The position numbers and the translations under genes are program-made. Below are positions 17,457 through 25,673 of a stretch of 64,000 bases of DNA, piece by piece. Under the pieces are notes generated by a model. The model made no database searches. It saw only the letters and a program-made list of their open reading frames with translations, and was not told the DNA's origin. Position 1 is the stretch's first letter; every line of letters starts with the position of its first letter. The DNA lies in assembly GCA_023400055.1 (NCBI GenBank), contig JAEXFN010000001.1, positions 1 to 64,000 on the forward strand, written 5' to 3'. This DNA comes from Bacillota bacterium. GTDB lineage: Bacteria; Bacillota; UBA4882; UBA8346.

Positions 17457-18626
17457 TCAGCTGGCCTTTCTAACCCGCCGGCGCAATTTAAGCATCACGA
17501 ACTTGCCGGGGAGTGAAGGCGCGAATCCCACCAGCAGGTTAACGAGATTGCGACTCTGATCCTGGAGCGGGTTGAGCTGATCGTCGCATTTGACAAAAAA
17601 GGCCTGACTGGAATCCTCTCCCTGAAAAGCTCGCTCCCGGTAAAGCTGTCCCATGAACTCATTCACTTGGCGGCGCAAATCAGTCCAGAGTCTGGTGTCA
17701 TTGCTCTTGGCCGAGACCCATTCCGTACCCCGGTACAAACTCTCTTGAATCATCAACGCCAACCGCCGGGCCGGAATGGAGCACCAGTCCGAGTTGAATT
17801 TTTCAATGCCGATGGTCGTTTTGGAACCGGCAATGACCGTGCCGAATTCGCCGAACTTGCGGATGCCGTTGACGCCCAGCGAATTCAACAAAGCCAGTTC
17901 CGCTTCACTGACATCGTATTCCAGCCCGATTACACCCAACAAAGGTAAGTCCCCGCCGCTCGGCTCGGTCCAGACATTATGATTGAGATCGTTGCGGACC
18001 AGGGCTCCGGCCACAGTCGCCGCCGGTCCGACCATGCGGTGCAAGTTCATGTTCAAAGGATCGACAATTTTCAACCGCGGGAAAAAACTGGCGATATTGG
18101 GATGGCGCAAGGATTCATGTTCGCTTAGCCAGTGCTTAAGCGTATTCGGATCCGTAATCCCGGCCGGCGGATCAAACAGAAAGAAAACCCGCCGATTCTG
18201 GCAGTATTGGCTAATCGCTACAACGGCGCTGCACAGTTCCCCATCGGGCAACCCGGCAAGGCCCGGGATGCAAAGCAAGTTGAAGAGATCGACCCAGTCC
18301 AGCGCGTACAGACCGGTCCGCGCCGAAGCGTCGCCGATAAAATGGAACGCCCGGACATCCCGCTCGATGCGGACGAACCAAGCCTCCTGACCGCCATTCT
18401 TAAAAAACTGCGAGATCGCATAACCAACCTCATGCGCCGGATCAAATTCTCCGAATACGGCCAGAAAATCGGCGACTCCATTCAGCCGGACCGGTTGATT
18501 GAGCGGACCGGTCTGGGTCGTTCCGATAAAGGCTCCGATCGAGGTGGGCGTCTTCGAAATGGTCGGATAGCCAAGATCCGCTTCCGGAAAGGCGATCTGC
18601 AACAGCTCCCTTGGTGCCATGGTCAT
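17457..18626 (-). CDS. Orphan phage-like contractile tail sheath protein
   Basis: Protein of 389 residues with the tail sheath layout: N-terminal segment with PTSIGAFIGTTQTGPLNQPV, a gpFI-like FGEFDPAHEVGYAISQFFKNGG, EAWFVRI, then a central domain and a C-terminal domain with EFGTVIAGSKTT, ESLYRGTEWV and FMGQLYRERAFQG. Sheath subunits form the contractile tube of phages, type VI secretion and extracellular injection systems. No tube, baseplate, spike or ATPase gene is near. Start is the ATG at 18626, with AGAGGTG eight bases upstream; the longer frame to 18692 lacks a site. It could be a prophage relic, a remote injection-system part or a domesticated protein. Confidence 0.82.
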   Translation of the reverse strand: MTMAPRELLQIAFPEADLGYPTISKTPTSIGAFIGTTQTGPLNQPVRLNGVADFLAVFGEFDPAHEVGYAISQFFKNGGQEAWFVRIERDVRAFHFIGDASARTGLYALDWVDLFNLLCIPGLAGLPDGELCSAVVAISQYCQNRRVFFLFDPPAGITDPNTLKHWLSEHESLRHPNIASFFPRLKIVDPLNMNLHRMVGPAATVAGALVRNDLNHNVWTEPSGGDLPLLGVIGLEYDVSEAELALLNSLGVNGIRKFGEFGTVIAGSKTTIGIEKFNSDWCSIPARRLALMIQESLYRGTEWVSAKSNDTRLWTDLRRQVNEFMGQLYRERAFQGEDSSQAFFVKCDDQLNPLQDQSRNLVNLLVGFAPSLPGKFVMLKLRRRVRKAS

Positions 18627-18837
18627 TTTCCACACCTCTCGCGAGAAGTTTGGTAAATCAATCGATTTCAAGACCCTTTCAAGAAAATTCAATCGAGAGG
18701 CTTTATCTTAATTAATTAACTGCCTGCGCCAACAGCCGGTCTTTCTAACCATCCCTGCCCAATCCGAATAATGGTTGCAAATATATAATCAAAATAATGC
18801 CATGGAAACGGCCGCTTGCCGTTTTAATAACGCCGCA

Positions 18838-19542
18838 TCAAGAAACCAAGCCCCGGTTGCCCAATCTTTCGATAACGGCCGTGCTTCGCAGTTCCCGCAG
18901 GGCATCCCCGGCCACCCAGCGCGCGTCCTTATTATCCAGCGCCTTCAGCCGGAGCGCCACTCCGGTCGCCTGTTCGTTTAAGAAATCATTGCGCTTGCCA
19001 ATCTTGCGCAAGGCCCAGCTGACAGCCTTCCTGACCATTATCCGACTATCAACGGCTTCCTTTTCGATGAGCGGCAAAAAGGCCAGAAAGTGCGCATCCA
19101 CCGTCTGTTTGCCATTCGTGGCCAAACGCGCCATGAGCACGAACCCGGCCCGTTTGACAAATTCCTCGCTCCGCGAGCTCCATTCGACCGCCTTGGAATA
19201 GGCAAACGCGCTTTTTTCAAAAAGATTCATGCAGGTCTGATCGCAAAGCTCGGCGTCGGCAATGGCGTCAACCCACTCATCCATCGTTTCCAGGGTCGTC
19301 TGGGCGGGTTCGGCGATCATTCCGGCTAACAGCCGGGTTTCGCGAATCTCAATGGCCCACAGCCGCAGCGCCAGGGAATGGCGGCGACCGATGGCCCGCG
19401 CCAGCTTGCGCAGGGTCGGAATGGAAACCCCATAAGCGCTCCGGGCCGCCATCACCTCTCGGACTGTCGCGCCGGCCCGCGGCACGGCCGCCACCTTTAA
19501 GGTCTTTAGAACCTCGTCTAACTCCATTTTTGCTTTTCTCAT
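18838..19542 (-). CDS. AlkD-like HEAT-repeat protein (putative DNA alkylation repair)
   Basis: Protein of 234 residues made of paired helices in the AlkD pattern: MKR-type N-terminal replaced by MRKAKMELDEVLKTL, then YGVSIPTLRKLARAIG, WAIEIRETRLLAGMIAE, DQTCMNLFEKSAFAYSKAVEW, MARLATNGK, and RIMVRKAVSWALRKIGKRN. AlkD excises N3- and N7-alkylpurines; the last segment corresponds to the DNA-facing helices. The match fits the AlkD-like subgroup whose enzymatic activity is less certain. RBS GAGGAGAGG lies before ATG. Confidence 0.85.
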   Translation of the reverse strand: MRKAKMELDEVLKTLKVAAVPRAGATVREVMAARSAYGVSIPTLRKLARAIGRRHSLALRLWAIEIRETRLLAGMIAEPAQTTLETMDEWVDAIADAELCDQTCMNLFEKSAFAYSKAVEWSSRSEEFVKRAGFVLMARLATNGKQTVDAHFLAFLPLIEKEAVDSRIMVRKAVSWALRKIGKRNDFLNEQATGVALRLKALDNKDARWVAGDALRELRSTAVIERLGNRGLVS

Positions 19543-19781
19543 CCGCTTGCTCCTCTCCTCGTGTAATATTGAATATGAAATGAATTTTCATTCTGATAAA
19601 TATGTAGCGAAGAATGTTGCAACTGCGGGCAAGCGGCTCCCTCCGGGCCCGATTTGTGACAGCCTGTCATTATTGGTTATTGTTATGTAACTGGTATGTT
19701 ATTCAACAAATATCCATATTTTCCTGCTAGTAACCATAATATTTTCATTTTTAGAAAGCATTTTTGCAACCCCCCGCCGGC

Positions 19782-21593
19782 TCAATCGTCCGTTTCATCG
19801 GTGGCGATCCCCGCGGCCCGGATGAGATAGAGGGCATTCCGAGTGGTGGAAACCCCGGGCCGCAGCCGATAATCGAACCAGATTTCCCGTTCGCAATAGA
19901 ACTCCTGAAAGTGAAAATTCTTAACCTTCCCCGCGGTCTCCCCCTCCAACCCGGCCAACTCCAGATCGTGGGTGGAAACCATTCCCACCGCCCCGGCCCG
20001 GCTCAGTTTCTTAATTAAGATCCGCGCTCCGGTGTGGCGGTCGCCGGAATTGGTCCCTTTAAAGATCTCATCCAATAAAAAGAAGACCTTCCTGCCGCCC
20101 CCGGCGGCGTCGACTATCCGCTTCACCCGTAAAACCTCGGCGTAAAAACTGGAAACATGCTTGCCCAAATTATCGCTGATCCGCATACAGGTGTGGATTT
20201 CCATCAATGCGCAAGTCATGTCGCCGGCGCAGACGGGGGCGCCGGCATAGGCCAGCACCAGATTGATTCCGGCAGTGCGCAGGAAGGTGCTTTTTCCCGA
20301 CATATTGGAACCGGTTATCAAAAGGATCTCTTCAGGGTGGGTAATAAAAAGATCATTGCTAACGCGGCTGTCCGGAAGCAGCGGGTGGCCGAGCGCGTGG
20401 GCCAGATAAGCCGGGTCGCCTTCGCGGATGACCGGATTCGCCCAATCGGGGTGATCGTGGCGAACCACCGCCAGCGAAGCGAGGGCCTCCACCGCGCCGA
20501 GCACCTCCAGCCAACGCCGGAGCTGGCTGCCGCAATGCTCTTTCCAGTCGGCCAAAGCGAACAGGCATTGGTAATCCCACAGCGTCAGCAGGTTAATTAC
20601 GAAATAAAAAGCGTTGTGCCGGTTGGACAGGGCATCGGCAATTTTGGCGAGCCGTTGGATCTGGGCAAAAACCGGTTTGCCTTTGGCGCGGATCTCGCCC
20701 AAGCTTTGGCCGAGCCATGCCGAACGGAAGCGTTTGGACTCCATGGTGTGAAATAAACGCGCGTAACTCGACAGTTGCTTCTGGTAGGGCGCCACGCCTT
20801 CCAAAACCGCTTCCCGCTCACGGCGCCGATAGCGGAGCATCAGGTATTGGATTGCGATAACCGCAGCGGGAAGATAATAGGAAAGTTTCAACAGATAAGC
20901 GGTCAAAAGCAAGGCCGCTGTGACCAAGGGCAGCAGCCGCACTGCCAGCCACAGCCAGGGCTCTTCATTCAGCGACTCCCGCTCATTCGCCCAGGCGATC
21001 AAGGAGGCGGGGTCGCGGCGCAAATCGGCCAGCCAAACCGCTTCCGCCATCAAATGCTGGCGCCAGCCGATCGCCCCGGCCAACTCGGCCACGGCTTCCT
21101 GGCGTCGCCGCACCACCAGCCCGGACTCGGGCAGCGCGGTCAACCAGTGCGCCAGCTGCCGCCGGCCGTAAAAAGTCCCGCCGGTATTCAGCCACTGAAA
21201 TAGCGAATCCGCGCCAAAGACGTCCAAATCGCCCGCGAACGGAGCGTCGTCGGTCAGGAAATCGGCGCCGTTGTCCGCGAACTCCGTCCACTGGCCATTC
21301 AGCCGTCGCAACGAATCGGCGTTGACCCTGGCCAGGGCGCCGACAAAGCGTTGCTGTTTCATCGCCTGGACCTGACGAATGTCCAGGAACACAAAGAGAA
21401 AGATGCCGAGCGCCAAGGCGGCCCCGCCGAGGGGGAAGGACCGCAGCGCTAAGGCCAGTCCCAATAGGGCCAAACCGCCCCAGAAGACGATCATCTTCCA
21501 GTGATAAAGCCGGTTAAGGACCGCTTCCGCCACGACCAGATACTTTTGATAAGCGGCCAGCCTCCGCTCATAGGTCTTTGCCGGTTTCCGCAA
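19782..21593 (-). CDS. Membrane-anchored MutS-family ATPase
   Basis: Protein of 603 residues whose C-terminal 200 residues are a MutS ATPase domain: Walker A TGSNMSGKST, Walker B FFLLDEIFKGTNSGDR and VSTHDLELA. Upstream lies a MutS-like core (GADSLFQWLNTGGTFYGRRQ) but the mismatch-recognition domain is absent. Two transmembrane hairpins (about residues 34-75 and 210-255) make it a membrane protein, unlike mismatch repair MutS. Such proteins are found in many Bacteria with no settled function. Start is TTG at 21593 with GAGGTGA upstream. Confidence 0.88.
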   Translation of the reverse strand: MRKPAKTYERRLAAYQKYLVVAEAVLNRLYHWKMIVFWGGLALLGLALALRSFPLGGAALALGIFLFVFLDIRQVQAMKQQRFVGALARVNADSLRRLNGQWTEFADNGADFLTDDAPFAGDLDVFGADSLFQWLNTGGTFYGRRQLAHWLTALPESGLVVRRRQEAVAELAGAIGWRQHLMAEAVWLADLRRDPASLIAWANERESLNEEPWLWLAVRLLPLVTAALLLTAYLLKLSYYLPAAVIAIQYLMLRYRRREREAVLEGVAPYQKQLSSYARLFHTMESKRFRSAWLGQSLGEIRAKGKPVFAQIQRLAKIADALSNRHNAFYFVINLLTLWDYQCLFALADWKEHCGSQLRRWLEVLGAVEALASLAVVRHDHPDWANPVIREGDPAYLAHALGHPLLPDSRVSNDLFITHPEEILLITGSNMSGKSTFLRTAGINLVLAYAGAPVCAGDMTCALMEIHTCMRISDNLGKHVSSFYAEVLRVKRIVDAAGGGRKVFFLLDEIFKGTNSGDRHTGARILIKKLSRAGAVGMVSTHDLELAGLEGETAGKVKNFHFQEFYCEREIWFDYRLRPGVSTTRNALYLIRAAGIATDETDD

Positions 21594-21719
21594 CGCCGTC
21601 TCACCTCAGGATTTTATTGTAACCGGATTCAGTGTCCACATGGGGGAATTATTAGTATTCGCCAATTTTCTGGCAAACCCTGCCATGGACAATTTGTTTG
21701 CGGATGCTCGGGTTGTTTC

Positions 21720-21748
21720 TTGAATTGTCGGGAATTTTATGATACATT
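21720..21748 (+). promoter_or_regulatory. Putative sigma-A promoter of the Rrf2 gene
   Basis: TTGAAT at 21720-21725 and TACATT at 21743-21748 with 17-bp spacing, about 50 bp before the Rrf2 start. The match is moderate. Confidence 0.4.
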
Positions 21749-21799
21749 AGTAGCACAATCCCAATTAACTTGCTAGGTATTAATTAAAGGAGCTATCGT

Positions 21800-22246
21800 A
21801 TGCAGATATCCACTCGCGGACGTTACGGACTCAGAGCAATGGTTGATTTGGCAATGCATACTCAGGAAGGGCCTCTCGCCTTGCGGGTCATCGCTGAACG
21901 CCAGGGAATCTCCGAGTCCTATCTGGAGCAAGTATTTACCAGTCTTCGCAAAGCCGGTCTGGTGCGGGCCTCGCGCGGCGCTCAGGGCGGCTACGAGTTG
22001 GTGAGAAAGGCGGTCGAAATCACCGCCGGCGATGTTTTGCGGGCGCTGGAAGGGCCGATTGCCCCGGTGCTGTGCGTCGAATCCGAACCATTCGCCAAAC
22101 AGTGCGAACGGGAAAAAGAATGCATCACCCGACAGTTCTGGCAGGACTTGAAAGACACCATCGACCGCTTCTTGGATGCGACCACGCTTCAGGATCTGGC
22201 CGATCGAGCGCTGAACGATAAAGTCAACGTCATGTACTATATTTAA
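21800..22246 (+). CDS. Rrf2-family transcriptional regulator (IscR/CymR-like)
   Basis: Regulator of 148 residues. The winged helix starts MQISTRGRYGLRAMVDLAMH and includes ISESYLEQVFTSLRKAGLVRASRGAQGG split over residues 37-64. Three cysteines at 92, 102 and 108 could bind an iron-sulfur cluster as in IscR, though the C92-C102 spacing is longer than the IscR pattern. CymR, the sulfur-metabolism member, sits beside cysteine genes in many Firmicutes; here the convergent neighbour is cysK and metA/metY are close, so either Fe-S or cysteine control is plausible. RBS AAAGGAG lies before ATG. Confidence 0.9.
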   Translation: MQISTRGRYGLRAMVDLAMHTQEGPLALRVIAERQGISESYLEQVFTSLRKAGLVRASRGAQGGYELVRKAVEITAGDVLRALEGPIAPVLCVESEPFAKQCEREKECITRQFWQDLKDTIDRFLDATTLQDLADRALNDKVNVMYYI

Positions 22247-22325
22247 AAACGCCATGGTTGTTCCGGCCGCGCAGCCGCAGGGCCAGAATCGCGTCAGGGC
22301 TTGACGACGCTCGGGTACGGATTCC

Positions 22326-22354
22326 AAAAGCCGTCTTGTTTCAAGACGGCCTTT
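22326..22354. terminator. Bidirectional terminator between rrf2 and cysK
   Basis: Stem aaagccgtcttg / caagacggccttt lies between the convergent Rrf2 and cysK genes, with A- and T-rich flanks on both sides. Confidence 0.8.
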
Positions 22355-22371
22355 AGCTGTCGGCACAAAAA

Positions 22372-23307
22372 TCAGCCTTCCTGAAACAGGGTGGTCGAAA
22401 GATAACGCTCGCCGGTATCCGGCAGCAGGGCGACGATGGTCTTGCCCTGGTTTTCCGGGCGCTGGGCCACGACCGTCGCCGCGAAGGCCGCCGCACCGGA
22501 AGAGATTCCCACCAGCAGCCCCTCGGTTTTGGCCAATTGGCGGGCCGTCTGAAAGGCATCCTCGTTCCGGACTTGAAAGATCTCGTCCACCACCGCCCGG
22601 TTGAAAATAGCGGGCACAAATCCGGCGCCAATCCCCTGCAGTTTGTGCGGGCCGGGTTGGCCGCCCGACAGCACCGGCGAGGCGGCCGGTTCGACCGCGA
22701 TAATCCGGACGCCCGGTTTCCGTTCTTTTAGCGCCTCGCCCACGCCGGTGATCGTTCCGCCGGTGCCGACCCCGGCCACGAAAATATCGACTTGCCCGTC
22801 AGTGTCGCGCCAGATCTCCGCGGCGGTGGTCCGGCGGTGCATCGCCGGGTTGGCCGGATTTTTAAACTGCTGCGGAATGAAAGCCTCCGGCAATTCGGCG
22901 GCCAGCGTTTCGGCTTTGGCAATCGCGCCCGTCATTCCCTCGGGGCCGGGAGTCAATACCACTTCCGCGCCCAACGCTTTCAAAAGGTTCCGCCGCTCGA
23001 TGCTCATGGTCTCCGGCATGACCAGGATCAGCCGATAGCCGCGCGCCGCCGCCACGAAGGCGAGCCCCACGCCGGTATTTCCGCTGGTGGGCTCGATAAT
23101 GACCGAATTTTTATTCAAAATCCCCCGTTCCTCGGCGTCCTGAATCATCGCGTAACCGATCCGGTCTTTGACGCTGCCCGCCGGATTGAAGTATTCGAGC
23201 TTGGCGAGGAGTTTGGCCCGCAGGCCATGAGCCCGGTTATAGTTGGACAGTTCCAGCAGCGGCGTGTTTCCGATCAGCTCGGTCAGACTCTTGGCAATTT
23301 TCCCCAT
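22372..23307 (-). CDS. cysK: Cysteine synthase (O-acetylserine sulfhydrylase)
   Basis: PLP enzyme of 311 residues that makes cysteine from O-acetylserine and sulfide. The PLP lysine is Lys47 in PAGSVKDRIGYAM; TSGNTGVGLA binds the substrate carboxylate and GVGTGGTITG the PLP phosphate. Length and motifs match CysK. RBS GGAGGG lies eight bases before ATG. It faces the Rrf2 gene and precedes the methionine genes by about 1.2 kb of repeat-rich DNA, forming a sulfur-assimilation neighbourhood. Confidence 0.96.
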   Translation of the reverse strand: MGKIAKSLTELIGNTPLLELSNYNRAHGLRAKLLAKLEYFNPAGSVKDRIGYAMIQDAEERGILNKNSVIIEPTSGNTGVGLAFVAAARGYRLILVMPETMSIERRNLLKALGAEVVLTPGPEGMTGAIAKAETLAAELPEAFIPQQFKNPANPAMHRRTTAAEIWRDTDGQVDIFVAGVGTGGTITGVGEALKERKPGVRIIAVEPAASPVLSGGQPGPHKLQGIGAGFVPAIFNRAVVDEIFQVRNEDAFQTARQLAKTEGLLVGISSGAAAFAATVVAQRPENQGKTIVALLPDTGERYLSTTLFQEG

Positions 23308-23483
23308 GTTGCAATCCCTCCATGCAAATTCCCGATTAATCCGCTTTATTTACTCCATTTATCATAATTTTTCGCCGCGGGCCTGTCAATGCTTTCCGGC
23401 ATCCGTTACAATTATTTTTCCAACCAGCGTCAAACGCTCTTTTCCCATCCCGGACCATTTCAAGCTCTCACTGATTCACGGCG

Positions 23484-23740
23484 GAACGATCTTTTGTGGA
23501 TAAAGATCTGTCTTTTGTTAATCAAGATCGATCTTTTGTGGATAAAGATCGATCTTTTGTTAATAAAGATCGATCTTTTGTTAATAAAGATCTGTCTGCG
23601 ATGATTCCAGATCGATCTTTTGTGAATAAAGATCGATCTTATGTGGATAAAGATCTGCCTTTTGTGAATAAAGATCTGTCTGGAACGAGTCAAGATCTTA
23701 CTTGAACGATTCCAGATCGATCTTTTGTGCATAAAGATTT
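23484..23740. repeat. 21-bp tandem array, type B (gatc-rich)
   Basis: About twelve 21-bp units of the form gatc + 17 bases, for example gatcgatcttttgtggataa plus one base. Every unit starts with gatc at exact 21-bp spacing, while the inner bases vary (ttttgtggataaa, tgtctgcgatgattcca, tgtctggaacgagtcaa). Both strands give long open frames with a seven-residue period, which I consider incidental. The sequence is unrelated to arrays A and D. A single further unit (aagatctaacttttatggat and on) lies at 24429-24460, past the element at 23745-24425. Confidence 0.92.
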
Positions 23741-23744
23741 AACT

Positions 23745-24425
23745 GATTATCAAGTTTGCTCCACAATGGAAAGCGGGGCGTGAGCAATGCAAGCTTTGGC
23801 CAATTTATCAAGAACCGATTTTTAAAAAATCTACAGTTAAAACGTGACGAGTGACAGAAAGATGTATTCTTAGAAGAAAGTCTTGTCAATCCAGCTTAAT
23901 CCGGTGCGAACTGTCCAGGGGTTGAACGGTCAACCCCAACACCTTGGACCTACCCCACCGCAGGGCCTCATGCCGGCCCTTAATAGTGGTTCCTAATCTT
24001 TATCATGATGGGATGGTCAAAACTCCGTGGAGCATAGAGATTTTGACCATCCCATGGATAGTAAGGTAATTAGGAACCACACCTGACCCGGCATTTACCT
24101 TTACCCAAACGTACCGAATGCTAGTCGGCCGGGGACCATCCTATGGAAGACGCCGGCAATGGAGGCCGGCGGCTAATTCATTGTCCATTTACCTTGCCGG
24201 TTCACGGATGAACCGGACATTGGAGGGGTTCTAAGGGGAAGCAGCGTCCCCTTAGCGGCCGGGTTGCAAGGGGTTTGCCGCTAAACCCCTTGCCTGCCCG
24301 CAGGCGGAATCCTTGTTTTAGGCCCAAAAATTTAAAACCAGCATACCCCAAAAACTTTAGCTTATAATTCAAACCGTTCTCCCATCGAAAACCAACTGTC
24401 TCTTTGCTGAGCAAACTTGATTATC
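23745..24425. mobile_element. Putative non-coding insertion (MITE-like) inside array B
   Basis: A 681-bp segment with imperfect 17-bp inverted ends: gattatcaagtttgctc at 23745-23761 and gagcaaacttgattatc at 24409-24425 (16 of 17 complementary). Array B units lie on both sides, which suggests insertion into the array. No transposase or believable gene is inside. The interior is full of hairpins: a composite one at 23986-24080, ccggttca/tgaaccgg near 24198, ctaagggga/tccccttag near 24231 and gcaaggggttt/aaaccccttgc near 24266. It could be a MITE, a structured RNA or a repeat relic. Confidence 0.45.
23986..24080. repeat. Large two-stage inverted repeat
   Basis: Outer arms gtggttcctaat (23986-23997) and attaggaaccac (24069-24080) pair over 12 bp; inner arms atgggatggtcaaaa (24008-24022) and ttttgaccatcccat (24041-24055) pair over 15 bp with an 18-base loop. 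Both stems are perfect. Confidence 0.85.
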
Positions 24426-24506
24426 ATCAAGATCTAACTTTTATGGATAAAGATCTTCCGGCCGCGGATCATCGGTTTCGTTATAAGCCATCCGTTACGT
24501 AATCCG

Positions 24507-25424
24507 TTATTCAATTTGATTGAGATCGAACGGCGTCTCCTGATAAACGTAGTAATTCAACCAATTGCTGAACAAGAGATTGGCATGACCCCGCCATTGG
24601 ACGATCGGCGCCTGGCTCGGATCATCGTTCGGATAGTAATTACAGGGAATATTGACGTTCATGCCTTTGGCAATATCCCGGTCGTATTCCCATTTTAAGG
24701 TCAACGGATCATATTCGGCATGGCCGGTGATGAAGATTTGGCGGCCGTCCTTGCTGGCCACGATGTACGCCCCCGCCCGCTCCGATTCGGCCAGGATCTC
24801 CAGTTCCGGTACGCGCAGGATGTCCTCCTGACGCACCTCGGTATGGCGGGAATGCGGCGCCAGAAAACGGTCATCGAAGCCGCGCAACAGCTTCACGTAT
24901 TGTTTGACCACCCTGTGGCTGAACACCCCGAACATCTTGGACGGCAGCGGATATTTGGGCACGCCGAAATGGTGGAATAACCCGGCCTGGGCCGCCCAGC
25001 AGATATGTAGCGTCGAATAGGCGTGGTGTTTGCTCCATTCCATGATTTGGGCCAATTCATCCCAGTAGGTAACCTCTTCAAAGTCCAGCTGTTCGACGGG
25101 CGCGCCGGTAATGACGATGCCGTCAAACTTTTGGTCCTTGACTTCCCGGAATGTCTTATAAAAAGCATCCAAATGTTCCGGGGCGGTATTCTTCGATTGG
25201 TGGCTTTCCGGATACAGCAGGGTGATATCCACCTGCAGCGGCGAATTGCCGAGCAACCGCAGCAACTGGGTCTCGGTGGTAATCTTGGTCGGCATCAGAT
25301 TCAAGATGGCGATCCGTAACGGCCGGATGTCCTGGTGGAAAGCGCGGTCCTCGGTCATAACGAAGATGTTCTCATTGGTCAAAGTCTCGGCCGCTGGCAA
25401 GTTGTCGGGAATTTTAATCGGCAT
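24507..25424 (-). CDS. metA: Homoserine O-acetyltransferase (MetA family)
   Basis: Enzyme of 305 residues that activates homoserine for methionine synthesis. The catalytic cysteine is Cys142 in LHICWAAQAG; the histidine is in the FSHRV and HSRHTEV region. Residue 111 is glutamate (GAPVE), the residue that favours acetyl-CoA in MetA proteins, whereas glycine in E. coli favours succinyl-CoA. This agrees with the neighbouring metY, which uses O-acetylhomoserine. RBS GAGGAGG lies before ATG. Expression is controlled by the SAM-I riboswitch just upstream. Confidence 0.95.
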   Translation of the reverse strand: MPIKIPDNLPAAETLTNENIFVMTEDRAFHQDIRPLRIAILNLMPTKITTETQLLRLLGNSPLQVDITLLYPESHQSKNTAPEHLDAFYKTFREVKDQKFDGIVITGAPVEQLDFEEVTYWDELAQIMEWSKHHAYSTLHICWAAQAGLFHHFGVPKYPLPSKMFGVFSHRVVKQYVKLLRGFDDRFLAPHSRHTEVRQEDILRVPELEILAESERAGAYIVASKDGRQIFITGHAEYDPLTLKWEYDRDIAKGMNVNIPCNYYPNDDPSQAPIVQWRGHANLLFSNWLNYYVYQETPFDLNQIE

Positions 25425-25457
25425 GGATAGAGCCTCCTCAAAGATAATTCAATCATT

Positions 25458-25486
25458 AAAAAACCTCTTCCGAAAGGAAGAGGTTT
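25458..25486 (-). terminator. Expression-platform terminator of the SAM riboswitch
   Basis: Stem aaacctcttcc / ggaagaggttt followed on the minus strand by a T-run, between the aptamer and metA. Confidence 0.85.
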
Positions 25487-25498
25487 GGCAAACTCGTT

Positions 25499-25602
25499 CC
25501 TCTCATCTCCCAGGTTTCCCTGCAGGAATTGGCACCGTCGCGAAACTTCGCCGGTTGCCGAGGGATCATCGGGCCTTTCCCTTCCCCTCTCTTGATAAGA
25601 GT
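25499..25602 (-). promoter_or_regulatory. SAM-I (S-box) riboswitch
   Basis: Minus-strand sequence shows S-box landmarks in order: ctcttatcaagag, a GGGAAGGG/GGCCCGATGA segment, CGGCAACCGGC, GGTGCCAATTCCTGC, and the closing GATGAGAGG that pairs with the first strand to form P1. A terminator hairpin follows before metA. High S-adenosylmethionine should promote termination and switch metA off. metY, transcribed upstream, is outside this control. Confidence 0.93.
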
Positions 25603-25673
25603 CTTTTATGAAACTATGAAAACTTTGTTTTAATTATAAGGAACCACATCCGATTCGTCAAGTTGAAAAATGC

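Noticed and set aside
24202..24414. Minus-strand frame of 70 residues
   Set aside because: It runs through the hairpins of the non-coding element and its sequence mirrors the inverted repeats; there is no ribosome-binding site.
23484..24460. Integron or transposon with a transposase
   Set aside because: No integrase or transposase frame is present in or near the repeats; only a non-autonomous element can be argued.
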